The notes: generated by a model from the letters alone, not told the origin. A stretch of 64,000 nt of DNA from Micromonospora musae (GCF_003626635.1 NZ_RAZT01000004.1:1-64000), one strand, 5' to 3'. Counted from the first letter of the stretch, positions 27,151 through 36,369 are shown. Program-made: numbers and translations.

Positions 27151-28425
27151 TCAGGCGGGGTCGGCCGTCGTCCTCTCGCCCACGGCCGTCGGCGTGAACC
27201 GCACCGGCAGGCTGAGCGGACCGCGCATCATGCCGGTCGGCGTCCAGGAGAGCCCCGGCAGGTCGGCTGCCGGGCGCAGGTCGGGGAACCGCCGCAACAG
27301 TGAACCGATCGCGATGGACGCCTCCAGTCGGGCGAGCGGGGCGCCGAGACAGTGGTGGATACCGTGCCCGAACGCGATGTGCCGGGCCGCGGCTCGCTCC
27401 ACATCGATCACGTCGGGCTCACCGCCGTTCTGCTGAGGCGCATCGCGGCTCGCCGAGCCGAGTGCGACGGCCACCACGTCGCCGCGCCGGATCTGCCGCC
27501 CGCCCAGTTCCAGGTCCTCGGCGACGTACCGGTTCGTGGACAGCTCGACCGATGAGTCGTACCGAAGAAACTCCTCCACCGCGGTCGCCATCAGCTCGGG
27601 CCGGCTGCGCAGCAGGTCGGCCTGCTCCGGCTGCCGGAACAACCCGATCATGGTGTTGGCCAGCAGATTGACCGTGGTGTCGTGGCCAGCGACGACGAGC
27701 AGCACTGCGGTACCGAGCAACTCGGCCTGGGTCAGCTGGCCGTCCTCCTGGTTCTGGACCGCGATCAGCGCGGACAGCAGGTCGTCTCCCGGTTCGGACC
27801 GCTTATGTTCGATCAGAGTGGCGAGGTACTGGTTGAGCTTGAGCGCGGCCGCCCGCTGCTCGTCGGACAACCGGCCCAACGTGGCGCTGGTCCAGCTGCG
27901 GAAGTCGCGTCGCTCCGGCCCCTCGGGTACGCCCAGCAGCTCACAGATGACTTTGATCGGCAGCGGGCCGGTGAACGCCTCGACCAAATCGACCTCGCCC
28001 TGTGGTGCCATCGCGTCCAGCAGGTCGTCGGTGATCTGCTGGATACGCGGGCCGAGCTGTTGGATACGGCGCGGGCTGAAGGCGCCGGCCACCAGGCGCC
28101 GCAGCCGGGTGTGCGTGGGCGGGTCGGATTCCAACATGTTTCCGCCAAGCCCCACCCCAGGCTTGTTCATGATGAAGCCAACTGCCGCGAGCGCCTTCTC
28201 CGCCGGGGTCGAATCCTTCAACAATGCCGGATGGGTCAGCGCGATACGCGCCTCCTCGTAGCTGACCACTACCCACGCTTCGAGGCCGCTGCCGAAGCGG
28301 ACCCGATGAACCGGTCCCTGTGCGCGGAGCTCGGCATATCGACGGAGAGAGTCCGCCTTGAATTCGGGGGTGATGGTCAGCACCGGCCGACGCTGATCGA
28401 CCTCGGTTCCGCTACCGTACGACAT
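27151..28425 (-). CDS. cytochrome P450
   Basis: A 424-residue class I bacterial P450. Start ATG at 28425 with GGAGA nine bases upstream. Landmarks: oxygen-binding I-helix AGHDTT (residues 246-251), ExxR pair in VEEFLRYD (285/288), and haem loop FGHGIHHCLGAPLAR with the cysteine ligand at 359. It resembles biosynthetic actinomycete P450s (CYP105/107 style). No ferredoxin gene is adjacent. Divergent from the FAD monooxygenase some 800 bases away, so both may act on the same compound; the substrate is unknown. Confidence 0.9.
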   Translation of the reverse strand: MSYGSGTEVDQRRPVLTITPEFKADSLRRYAELRAQGPVHRVRFGSGLEAWVVVSYEEARIALTHPALLKDSTPAEKALAAVGFIMNKPGVGLGGNMLESDPPTHTRLRRLVAGAFSPRRIQQLGPRIQQITDDLLDAMAPQGEVDLVEAFTGPLPIKVICELLGVPEGPERRDFRSWTSATLGRLSDEQRAAALKLNQYLATLIEHKRSEPGDDLLSALIAVQNQEDGQLTQAELLGTAVLLVVAGHDTTVNLLANTMIGLFRQPEQADLLRSRPELMATAVEEFLRYDSSVELSTNRYVAEDLELGGRQIRRGDVVAVALGSASRDAPQQNGGEPDVIDVERAAARHIAFGHGIHHCLGAPLARLEASIAIGSLLRRFPDLRPAADLPGLSWTPTGMMRGPLSLPVRFTPTAVGERTTADPA

Positions 28426-28686
28426 ACGACGCTTATCTCCCTGGTAGGGCGAATGTTGACAGAACATTCCCGCCAACAAAGTGACCCTGTTCGAATCGAA
28501 TTCGTAGGTCTATTTCGTGAACGACGTTTCCGGCGAACCTGGTCGGTGGTTTCAGCTGATAGAAAGCAATATGCAAATGTCCGCCTGTGTCGCACGTGTC
28601 GCCGAGCCAGCCAAAACCAGGTGCACTGGCCGGTCACGTGATCTCGGATCGGCCGCCGAGGCACTGCCGTAGCCTAGCGGTTAACA

Positions 28687-28700
28687 GGACTGTATAGTCC
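28687..28700. promoter_or_regulatory. imperfect palindrome, possible operator
   Basis: GGACTGTATAGTCC is an inverted repeat (GGACT-GTAT-AGTCC) in the region between the divergent P450 and monooxygenase genes, resembling a TetR-type operator. No regulator gene is adjacent. Confidence 0.3.
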
Positions 28701-28873
28701 AGACTAGGGTCCCCGGGAAGTGCTGTTGGACACGGTCGGATGATCGTGGGCGCCAGCAAGCAAGCGCCCGAACGTTCCTCCCGACCTGTTCGGCACCCGA
28801 AGTAGGCTGCCGGACTCGGCGGGGCGAGACCAGGCTCACAGCCTGAACGGCGGTGTCTCGAAGTCCTAGATTG

Positions 28874-28885
28874 GACCAATTGGTC
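28874..28885. promoter_or_regulatory. perfect 12-bp palindrome, possible operator
   Basis: GACCAATTGGTC is a perfect palindrome within the divergent P450/monooxygenase region. Form and site suggest a regulator binding site, with no further support. Confidence 0.35.
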
Positions 28886-28965
28886 GACAACGTATGTGCT
28901 TCCCGTCGTGACCACGGTGTTGATTGCTCCGTGGGCGGCCGTGCCTTCTACCGAGCCTCACCGCG

Positions 28966-29085
28966 GGTTCCCGTCGCTGAGGTCGCGGCGTGCTGCGGCC
29001 TCCGGTCGGCTACCCACTTTCCCAAGCATTCCGGGCGCGCTTCGGCATGCGTGCACAGACCTGCGTCGGCAGGGCTGGGTCCGCC
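28966..29085 (+). pseudogene. AraC-type regulator C-terminal relic
   Basis: One frame reads VPVAEVAACCGLRSATHFPK and, after a single shift, the next frame reads FRARFGMR. Together this is the second HTH of an AraC/GlxA-type regulator (pattern VAxxCGFxSATHFxxxFRxRFG). Everything upstream of it is lost. Confidence 0.55.
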
Positions 29086-29227
29086 GGTAGCTATTTGATT
29101 CCGCCACAGTTTCGTATTTCCGCCGCGTTACTGCCTGTACTTCCTGGGGCAGCGCCGCGCCGTAGCACACAAGGTCACGCGAGTGGCACCTGCTCGCACG
29201 CCGAGCACCGAAGTGGAGAGAGCGATC

Positions 29228-31027
29228 GTGGATTTAAACGACGGGATAGCGGAGACGCGGCTTCCCCAGGGTTCGATGGTGACGACCGACGTCGTGGTCG
29301 TCGGCTCGGGCCCCGCGGGAGCAGGAGCCGCGTTGTTCCTGTCCACGCTGGGCATTCCGAACATCATGATCACGAAGTACCGTTGGACCGCCAACACCCC
29401 GCGGGCGCACATCACCAACCAGCGCACGATGGAGATCTTCCGTGACCTGGGCATCGAGGATCAAGCGCTCGCCGACGCCACTCCGCACGAGCTGATGGGC
29501 GACACGGTCTTCTGCACCTCCATCGCTGGCGAGGAGATCGGGCGGATCCTTACCTGGGGGACCCATCCGGCCCGGTTGGCCGACTACCGGCTCGCCTCAC
29601 CGTGCCTGCCGGCCGATCTTCCCCAGACCTACCTGGAACCAATCCTGGTGCGTAACGCGGCGCAGCGAGGTACCCAGGTCCAGTTCTCCACCGAGTACAT
29701 GGGGCACCGGCAAGACTCCGATGGCGTCGACGTCGACGTTCGGGACCGCCTTACCGGCGAGCAGTACACGATCCGGGCCAAGTACCTCATTGGAGCTGAC
29801 GGCGCCCGCTCCAAGGTCGCCGCCGACCTCGACCTTCCGACGGAGGGTGCGATGGACATCGCCGGCTCGATGAACATCACCTTCAAGGCCGACCTCGCGG
29901 CGTACGTCGCGCACCGGCCTTCGGTGCTCTACTGGGTGCTACGTCCCGGTTCGGACATCGGTGGAATCGGAGCCGGGCTGGTGCGGATGGTGCGGCCCTG
30001 GAACGAGTGGCTCGTCGTTTGGGGCTACGACATCAACCAGCCTCCCCCGGTCGTCGACGAGGCGGCCGCTGTCCAGATCGTGCGCAATCTGCTGGGTCTG
30101 CCGGATATCGACGTGGAGATCACCGGCACGTCGTTGTGGGGCAACAACGAGATGTACGCGACGCACCTGCAGTCGGGGCGCGTGTTCTGTGCCGGAGACG
30201 CGGTCCACCGTCACCCGCCGAGCAACGGACTGGGGTCGAACACCTCGATCCAGGACTCCTACAACCTCGCCTGGAAGCTGGCAGCCGTTCTCCGTGGGCA
30301 GGCCGCGCCTTCGCTGCTGGACACCTACTCGGTGGAGCGGGCTCCAGTGGCCAGGCAGATCGTTCAGCGCGCGAACAAGTCCAGCCGCGAGTTCGTCCAG
30401 TTCTTCGAGGTGCTGGGCCTGCTCGACGCCAAGGATGAGGCCGAGATGGTCGCGCGCATCGAGGAGCGCAAAGCCAACACTCCCGAGGGGGCAGCCAAGC
30501 GGGCCGCACTGGTGTCGGCCATGGAGCTGAAGAATTACGAGTTCAATGCCCACGGCGTCGAGCTGGGGCAGTTCTACGAGTCGGATGCGGTAACTTCCGA
30601 CGGCACTCGCCGGCCGGAGCCGAGCCGGGACTCGGAGCTGTACTACGAGCCGTCCACCGTTCCGGGATCCCGGCTGCCGCATGCTTGGGTGGGTGATGCC
30701 CGGCACAAGTTTTCCACTCTCGATCTGGCACCGATGACGCAGTTCACGCTGTTGACCGGTATCGCTGGGGAGCCGTGGGTGGCGGCTGCCGACAAGGTCA
30801 GCCACGAACTCGGCGTGCCGCTCGAGGCCGTGCTGATCGGCCCTGGGCATCGAGTGACCGACCTGTACTACGACTGGGCACGGCTGCGGGAGATCGACGA
30901 GGACGGCGCGCTCCTGGTGCGTCCGGACAAACACATCGGCTGGCGGTCGATTCGGCTGCCCGCCGATCCGCACCGAGCGCTGCACGAGGCGATGTCAGCG
31001 ATCCTCGGTCGGCCGGTTGCGGCGTGA
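29228..31027 (+). CDS. FAD-dependent aromatic monooxygenase
   Basis: A 599-residue class A flavoprotein hydroxylase of the PHBH/TfdB/MhpA type. Start GTG at 29228 with GGAGAGAG upstream. Shown by the dinucleotide-binding TDVVVVGSGPAGAGAALFLS, the middle motif KYLIGADGARSKVA (DG box), and the second FAD motif VFCAGDAVHRHPPSNGLGSN. The C-terminal thioredoxin-like part (EDGALLVRPDKHIGWRS) is typical of phenol-hydroxylase-like members. Likely NAD(P)H-dependent hydroxylation of an aromatic ring; substrate not deducible. Confidence 0.9.
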   Translation: MDLNDGIAETRLPQGSMVTTDVVVVGSGPAGAGAALFLSTLGIPNIMITKYRWTANTPRAHITNQRTMEIFRDLGIEDQALADATPHELMGDTVFCTSIAGEEIGRILTWGTHPARLADYRLASPCLPADLPQTYLEPILVRNAAQRGTQVQFSTEYMGHRQDSDGVDVDVRDRLTGEQYTIRAKYLIGADGARSKVAADLDLPTEGAMDIAGSMNITFKADLAAYVAHRPSVLYWVLRPGSDIGGIGAGLVRMVRPWNEWLVVWGYDINQPPPVVDEAAAVQIVRNLLGLPDIDVEITGTSLWGNNEMYATHLQSGRVFCAGDAVHRHPPSNGLGSNTSIQDSYNLAWKLAAVLRGQAAPSLLDTYSVERAPVARQIVQRANKSSREFVQFFEVLGLLDAKDEAEMVARIEERKANTPEGAAKRAALVSAMELKNYEFNAHGVELGQFYESDAVTSDGTRRPEPSRDSELYYEPSTVPGSRLPHAWVGDARHKFSTLDLAPMTQFTLLTGIAGEPWVAAADKVSHELGVPLEAVLIGPGHRVTDLYYDWARLREIDEDGALLVRPDKHIGWRSIRLPADPHRALHEAMSAILGRPVAA

Positions 31028-31206
31028 GAGTCAGCTCACCCAGGAGACGCTGCCGCAGCGGGCGGTGCTTGCGCCTTAGAGACCGGGTGACCGGGTCACC
31101 AGCTGAGCGCGAAGCTGCTCAACGTTGATGCGTTGAGCGGCTTCGCGATCGAGGGCGTTGGCCCAGCGGATTGCTTGACCAGCCGTACGTATAGCCATCG
31201 GTCGAA
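31028..31206. other. short gap
   Basis: Follows the monooxygenase stop. Contains a small GC-rich repeat (GACCGGGTGACCGGGTCACC near 31080) that could form a hairpin and end transcription. No gene is seen. Confidence 0.3.
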
Positions 31207-31450
31207 TTGATTGCTACCGCGACGATGACGTCGGAGATGGCCGTCAACCGCCACGGCTACATCGCCGTCTTCATCGCTGGCTTCAGCAGTGTCGAGATCG
31301 TCGGCACATGCCAACGGCTCGGCAGCCCCCAGGCATCCGTGTGGGACCGCGTTCACCTGTCCAACGTCGATGCGCTCGGCGGCGCCATCGCCTACGACGA
31401 GGCCGAGGACCAGATCCTGCCGCATATCCACGTCAGCATCGGCCTCAAAG
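31207..31450 (+). pseudogene. PPC/DUF296 DNA-binding protein C-terminal fragment
   Basis: The frame contains AVFIAGFSSVEIVGTCQRLG, WDRVHLSNVDALGGAIAYDE and ILPHIHVSIGLKG, matching the DUF296 (plants and prokaryotes conserved) fold, including the His-rich strand and GGAIAYDE segment. The frame then runs directly into a relic of RT-Cas1 on the other strand, so the last part of the protein has been replaced. Its N-terminus is also missing. Confidence 0.55.
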
Positions 31451-31468
31451 GAACACAGCGCCGCCGGC

Positions 31469-31580
31469 AGCCGCTCGCCCTTGACCCGGAGCAGGGGGCC
31501 CTGCGTGGTCACAAAAACGGTGGCCTGCAGCGGCTTGGCCTGCGCTTCGGCGGTCGAGCCGGAGGTGGCTGTGACAACCT
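31469..31580 (-). pseudogene. relic of a second RT-Cas1 gene
   Basis: These 112 bases match 5091-5202 of the intact locus with about nine differences. In translation it reads VVTATSGSTAEAQAKPLQ then ATVFVTTQGPLLRVKGERL, the linker between the RT and Cas1 domains plus the first Cas1 strand, with only three residue changes from the copy at 4280-6012. Most base changes are synonymous, so this copy diverged while still coding. No repeats or other cas sequence is next to it. Confidence 0.85.
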
Positions 31581-31712
31581 TCACCGCCCCGCAGGGGCTG
31601 GAGAGCTTCCTGACCGACCCGGAGCCGGTCGCTTTGCGGGCCGCGCTCGGCGACGCCGCGCCGGTCAGCCAGGTGCTGCGGGTCCACGACGTCTGACGTT
31701 GGGATGTGGGAA

Positions 31713-31764
31713 CGGGTGACCCGGCCGGGTGACCCGGCCGGGTGACCCGGCCGGGTGACCCGTC
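31713..31764. repeat. 13-bp tandem repeat, four copies
   Basis: CGGGTGACCCGGC is repeated head to tail nearly four times. Each unit contains GGGTGACCC, itself a palindrome (GGGT-G-ACCC). It sits in non-coding DNA just downstream of the gene-relic patch and may be a recombination scar, protein-binding array or terminator. Confidence 0.8.
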
Positions 31765-31864
31765 CCCACACTCACCGACAGGGCCATCGCCACCTGGCAG
31801 CAGCCTGTGCAAGCGGTCTCGTCCCGCGCGATGTACCTCCGGGGCGTCGCATCATGCGGCCGAG

Positions 31865-32824
31865 TTACACCGTCGGGTAGACCTGGAGTCGATGGTGTGC
31901 GGTGTCCGCCACCAGCACGTCCCCGTCTGGCAAGGCGCAAAGCCCACCCGGCCGCCCCATGAGCTGTTCCCCGGCTGGATCTGCGGCTGCGTCGCGGCGT
32001 TCGGCGATGGTGTCGAACTCGGCGAGCCGCTCCCGCCCCCACGGTGACAGATGCGCCGACCCGTACCACACCCCGATGCGCCGCAGCCGTTGATCGAAGC
32101 GATGGAGGCAACGGTGCCCCCAGTCGGAGACAACGAATCCGCCGTCGGGCATGGGGAGCACTGCGCTTGGCCGCAGGAACGGCTCGCCTCCAGGCGAACC
32201 GAGTGCCTGTCGGCACGTTCCCTGGGGGTCGAGGACCTGGATTCGGTCGTTGCCCCAGTCGGCTACCCAGAGGTGCCCCTCGCTATCGGCGTTCACCATC
32301 CACGGCCGACGGAATTGGCCCGGCCCCAGGCCGGTCGAGCCAACGACGGCGATCGGCGCGCCGTCCCAGGTGAGTCGCTGCAGCCGGTCGTTACCCGCGT
32401 CGGCAACCCAGATGCCATCCGGGTCAGCGGCGATACCGGCGGGGTGATCGAACAGGCCAGGCGCCGTCCCGGGACCGCCGATGCGGCTGATGAACCGTCC
32501 GTCGCTGCCGAACACCGTCACGGTGTGGCTGTGTTCGTCGGTCACGGCGATCCGACCTGTCCCGTCGGTGGCCAGCGCCACCGGGGCCATCAGCTGGCCG
32601 GTCTCGGAGCCATGCCCTGCGAACTCCGCGACCACGTCGGCATCAGGGTCGGGTCGATCCAACACGCTGACACGCACGGCGCGGCCGTGCGGCGAACTCC
32701 AGGAGGTTGAGCGGTTGAGCACCAGCAGGTGTCCCGTTGCCTCGTCGAGGCAGGCGTCAACCGGGTGAGCGAACCCCCGAGACTTGTTGCCCCATACGCC
32801 GATACTGAGTGCTGCGGTCATCAC
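31865..32824 (-). CDS. NHL-repeat beta-propeller protein
   Basis: A 319-residue protein made of NHL/SMP-30-like blades: VALATDGTGRIAVTDEHSH, HPAGIAADPDGIWVADAGND, WMVNADSEGHLWVADWGND and LCALPDGDVLVADTAHHR, each ending in the VADxxxxR motif. No signal peptide. Its GTG overlaps the DUF1501 stop (GTGA), so it is the last gene of a seven-gene operon. NHL propellers usually bind proteins or act as lactonase-like enzymes; the role here is unknown. Confidence 0.85.
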   Translation of the reverse strand: MMTAALSIGVWGNKSRGFAHPVDACLDEATGHLLVLNRSTSWSSPHGRAVRVSVLDRPDPDADVVAEFAGHGSETGQLMAPVALATDGTGRIAVTDEHSHTVTVFGSDGRFISRIGGPGTAPGLFDHPAGIAADPDGIWVADAGNDRLQRLTWDGAPIAVVGSTGLGPGQFRRPWMVNADSEGHLWVADWGNDRIQVLDPQGTCRQALGSPGGEPFLRPSAVLPMPDGGFVVSDWGHRCLHRFDQRLRRIGVWYGSAHLSPWGRERLAEFDTIAERRDAAADPAGEQLMGRPGGLCALPDGDVLVADTAHHRLQVYPTV

Positions 32825-34020
32825 GCCACCGTCCGATCCAGCCGTAGGCTTCCCAACGCCTTGCCGAGCACCGCCGCAGCGTCGACGTTCAGGAACCGCT
32901 GAAGGATCGCGGTATACACCTCGCGCAGGTCCAACGATGGGCGCAGGTCACCGTCGATGCTGTCCTCGCGGCGCAGGCTGGGCATGTCACCGTAAATGCC
33001 GCCGGCCACACCGTTGCCGACCAGGAACGCGACTCCAGCTCCGCCGTGGTCGGTCCCGCCGCGGGACTCGGCGATACGGCGTCCGAACTCGGAATGGATC
33101 AAGATCAGAGTACGATCCAGTGGATCGCGCTGTGCCAGGTCATCGAGGAACACAGTGACGGCCTCGCTCAGATCGGCCAGCAGCCTGTGCTGCGTGGCGA
33201 ACTGGTTCTCGTGCGTGTCGTAGCCGTCATGGGTGGTGTGAAAGATCTGCGCCCCCACACCGGCAGTGGCGATCCGCGCGATGATCTCCAGGCGCGCGGC
33301 GATGGGATTGAACGGCGGATACTGCACATCGGTCTCGCCGCGATCGGGAACCGCGTCGAAGGACCGGATCCCACGTATCGCCGATACCCCGACCTGTTGC
33401 GCCGAGCCCCACGGATTGGGGAGCGCCCGGCCCTGGTACAAGCTGGCCGCAAGTGCGGCCAGATCGGCATGAGCGACACCCCCAGCGCCGCCGCCGCCGC
33501 GGCGGTCGGCCGGCGAAAGCAGGCCGTATCCTCCGATCGACTCCAGCGACGCCGCCATGACGCCAGGGGCGGCCAAGGCCAGCGGCATCGACCGGCCGAT
33601 GTTGGTCAGTAGCACCGGGTTGTCGTGCTGCGGGTCCAACACCGACGCGACTCGGCCCAGCCACCCGTCACTGCGGACCTGGTGCGGTTCGGCGGTGTGC
33701 CACACGTCCAGGGATCGGAAGTGCGACCGGTCCCGCTCCGGGTAGCCCACGCCCAGCAGCACGGCCAGTCTGCCCTGCTCGTACAGGTCGCGGAATCCGG
33801 TAAGGGCGCCATGCAGGCCTAGCGAGTCGTTGATCGGCAGCACGCCCGACCCACCCGGCACGTCCTCGCGGCCCGGACGACGCAGTGTCGGCAGCTCAGA
33901 ATCCGGCTGCAGGGCGAGGGTCGGGCGGACTGCGATGTAGTGCGGATCCGTGAAAGGCACGACGGTGTTCAGGGCGTCGTTGCCGCCGGCAAGGTGTATC
34001 ACTACGAAACTGGAGGACAT
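32821..34020 (-). CDS. DUF1501 protein
   Basis: A 399-residue member of the DUF1501 (sulfatase-like fold) family: FVVIHLAGGNDALNTVVPF near the start, then DSLGLHGALTGFRDLYEQG, GYPERDRSHFRSLDVWHTA, GYDTHENQFATQHRLLADL and LIHSEFGRRIAESRGGTDHGGAG, the usual His/Asp-bearing segments. Family members mostly carry a Tat signal, but none is present here, which is unusual. ATG at 34020 with GAAAGGAAGG upstream, nine bases after the DUF1800 stop. DUF1501 and DUF1800 genes are regularly paired. Confidence 0.88.
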   Translation of the reverse strand: MSSSFVVIHLAGGNDALNTVVPFTDPHYIAVRPTLALQPDSELPTLRRPGREDVPGGSGVLPINDSLGLHGALTGFRDLYEQGRLAVLLGVGYPERDRSHFRSLDVWHTAEPHQVRSDGWLGRVASVLDPQHDNPVLLTNIGRSMPLALAAPGVMAASLESIGGYGLLSPADRRGGGGAGGVAHADLAALAASLYQGRALPNPWGSAQQVGVSAIRGIRSFDAVPDRGETDVQYPPFNPIAARLEIIARIATAGVGAQIFHTTHDGYDTHENQFATQHRLLADLSEAVTVFLDDLAQRDPLDRTLILIHSEFGRRIAESRGGTDHGGAGVAFLVGNGVAGGIYGDMPSLRREDSIDGDLRPSLDLREVYTAILQRFLNVDAAAVLGKALGSLRLDRTVA

Positions 34021-34030
34021 GGCCTTCCTT

Positions 34031-35371
34031 TCAGCAGTACTGGAACTCGGGCACTGCGACGGCAAGGGTCATGGCCCGACCGCTGGCGGGTCCCCCGTCG
34101 TCGCCGAGGCGCCCGATGGCCCGCGCCAACGAGTCCCGCGACTGCTCCGACACGTCATCAAGGTCAAGCGCCGACAGGCAGGCGTCCAACACGGGAAGCC
34201 CGGTCTGCTCGGCGCGGCTCGCCAGCAACGCTGACGCGCCGACCAGGCGGGCGGCGAAGTTGATCCGCTCCAGCAGGTTGGCGCCCTGGAGCCACGCCTC
34301 GCCACTGGCCCAGCCGGCAACGTTGGGTGGCGTCAGCAGGCGTTGCCCCATGAGGGCGGCCGCGTCGACGAGCTCACCGAGCCGGTGGTCGGGAACTGAC
34401 CAGGACTGTGCGGTCCGGGCCAGTCCCACCACAAGCTCGACCGGCGACTTCACTTGTACGCGGCGTACTGCCGGGTCGAGAAAGCGGCGGCTGGTGAAGA
34501 GGGTGCGCAGCACCGCGCGAATGTCGCCACCGGTCAGGGTGAACGTGTCCGCCATGGCAGCGACGGTCTCAGGGTGCGGGCTCTGCTCGGAGAAGAAGAG
34601 GTACAGCCGGGTTGCGATGTATCGGGCTGTAGCAGGCTGCGCCATGATCGCCGCAACGACGTCGTGGCCGTTGGCGACATCTCGGCCCAGCATTTGTTGC
34701 GGGCTTCCGTGGTGGCGCTGCGCGTCGTAGTGGAACCACATCGGGCGAGCCCCGAGGTGGAACGCCGACGGCCCGGGACGGACCGACCACCCGGTGAAGG
34801 CCAGGGCGCTGGCGTGCACATCCTGTTCGTCATAGCTGCCGCGCCCCATCGAGAACAACTCGAGGAGCTCCCGGCCGAAGTTCTCATTGACCCGGTCGGC
34901 CGCACTGAGCTGGTTGTCCAGCCACACCAACATCGCGGGGTCGAGTGACAGCCGGACCAGCAGGTCCGCGAAACTGCCCAGGCCGTGTCGGCGGAACATC
35001 GCGATCTGGGCTGCCTGATCGACGCCGGCGTTGCCGTCCTTGAACGCGGTGGCGAACAGCCCGTGCCAGAACAGCGCGACCTTTTCCCTCAGGGGGTGTC
35101 CGCTGGTGATCAGTTGCCACATGACCTCGGGAGCGGCCATCGCGGCCTCGATCGGCAATTCGGTCGCAGGGAGATGCCGGTGCACGAGGTACTGCTCGTC
35201 ATCGGCGGGCGGAGGTGGGCTCAGCAGCCGTTCGACGGTGGCCCGGTAGCCGAGCAGCTCCGCCTGGTCCAGCTCGGCGTCGGTCGGCGTGAAACCCGCC
35301 CTCCGCAGCAGATGGGCCAGCTCCGCCCGCGGTTTCCCAGCGGCAGCGCGATGCGCATGCGTCTGCGTCAC
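34031..35371 (-). CDS. DUF1800 protein
   Basis: A 446-residue DUF1800 protein: LAHLLRRAGFTPTDAELDQA, MWQLITSGHPLREKVALFWHGLFATAF, NFGRELLELFSMGRGSYDEQD and GRDVANGHDVVAAIMAQPAT. The N-terminus (VTQTHAHRAAAG) has no signal peptide. The GTG at 35371 overlaps the stop of the binding-protein gene (GTGA), tying it to the transporter operon. The biochemical role of the family is not established. Confidence 0.88.
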   Translation of the reverse strand: MTQTHAHRAAAGKPRAELAHLLRRAGFTPTDAELDQAELLGYRATVERLLSPPPPADDEQYLVHRHLPATELPIEAAMAAPEVMWQLITSGHPLREKVALFWHGLFATAFKDGNAGVDQAAQIAMFRRHGLGSFADLLVRLSLDPAMLVWLDNQLSAADRVNENFGRELLELFSMGRGSYDEQDVHASALAFTGWSVRPGPSAFHLGARPMWFHYDAQRHHGSPQQMLGRDVANGHDVVAAIMAQPATARYIATRLYLFFSEQSPHPETVAAMADTFTLTGGDIRAVLRTLFTSRRFLDPAVRRVQVKSPVELVVGLARTAQSWSVPDHRLGELVDAAALMGQRLLTPPNVAGWASGEAWLQGANLLERINFAARLVGASALLASRAEQTGLPVLDACLSALDLDDVSEQSRDSLARAIGRLGDDGGPASGRAMTLAVAVPEFQYC

Positions 35372-36369
35372 TGCACCTCCCGCGCGGCGTTCGGGTCGTG
35401 CAGCCACTTGGCCATCAGCTCAAGTCCCTCGATCCCGGCCTGCGCGGGGGAGAACATCCGGTCGGGCAGCACCAGGATCCGGTCCTTCGCGATGGCGGGA
35501 ACACTGGCGAGTGCCGGATTCTTCAGGAATCCGTTGGTGAGCTTGTCGAGACCGACCCCACCGGAATCCAGCGTCACGATATGGGTCGGTGCCGCCTTGA
35601 CGAGCTGTTCCGGATCCAGATAACCACTGCTGTCGAAGCCTGCGTCCTCGATCGCGTTCGCTGCTCCTGCGAGCGTCACCAGGTCATGGTTGATGGTCCC
35701 CGGTCCGGTCGCGTACGGGCCGTTGTCGAGCCACATGGAGATGAACACGACCCGTGGCTTCACCGTGCTCCCGGCAACGGCCTCCTTGACGGCATCCAAC
35801 CGGCCACGCAGTTGACCGACCAGTTCGGTCGCCTTCTGCTCGGCGCCGAGCGCTTCACCGATCAGCGAGATGTCTGCCAACGCGTCAGTGGTGACGCTCG
35901 GGAAGTGGCTCAACACGAGGGTGGGCACGCCGGCCTGCTGCAGCACCTTGAGCGCGTCGCGCTCGGTGTCGTGAGCCAACGTGATGAGCACGAGGTCCGG
36001 GTTGAGCGCGAGAATCTGTTCCGGATCATTCGCTACCGTTCCGACGGTGTGCCCCACCTGGCGCGCTTCAGCGGCGAACGGACTGTGCCGGTCTTCGGTG
36101 GACCACTCGGGGACGCCGATCAGCCGATCCGGGCCGACGAGGGAGAGCGCGATCTCCGCGGCGTTGGTTGACGCCGCGACGATGCGCTCGGGGCGGGATT
36201 TGATGGTGACGTCCCCCAGGTCCGTTTTGATCGTCCTGGGGTAGCCGTCGGCGGCCGCGGGGTGCTGGTCCTCACTCGCGCCGGCGCCCGCGCAGGCCAT
36301 CAGCGCTGACGTCATGATCAGCGCCGCGACCAGCGCCAGAGCGCGGCGTACGGCGGTTGGTGCTCTCAT
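35368..36369 (-). CDS. FecB/BtuF-type ABC transporter binding lipoprotein
   Basis: A 333-residue substrate-binding protein of the PF01497 class. Signal with lipobox: ALIMTSALMACAGAG, cysteine near residue 26. Mature part reads PERIVAASTNAAEIALSLVG, DRLIGVPEWSTEDRH and NPDLVLITLAHDTE, standard for siderophore/haem/metal-chelate binders. Genes for an ATPase and permease are upstream in the same operon. A Zur-like box at the operon start suggests that the ligand is zinc or a zinc-chelate; that is inference. Confidence 0.87.
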   Translation of the reverse strand: MRAPTAVRRALALVAALIMTSALMACAGAGASEDQHPAAADGYPRTIKTDLGDVTIKSRPERIVAASTNAAEIALSLVGPDRLIGVPEWSTEDRHSPFAAEARQVGHTVGTVANDPEQILALNPDLVLITLAHDTERDALKVLQQAGVPTLVLSHFPSVTTDALADISLIGEALGAEQKATELVGQLRGRLDAVKEAVAGSTVKPRVVFISMWLDNGPYATGPGTINHDLVTLAGAANAIEDAGFDSSGYLDPEQLVKAAPTHIVTLDSGGVGLDKLTNGFLKNPALASVPAIAKDRILVLPDRMFSPAQAGIEGLELMAKWLHDPNAAREVQ

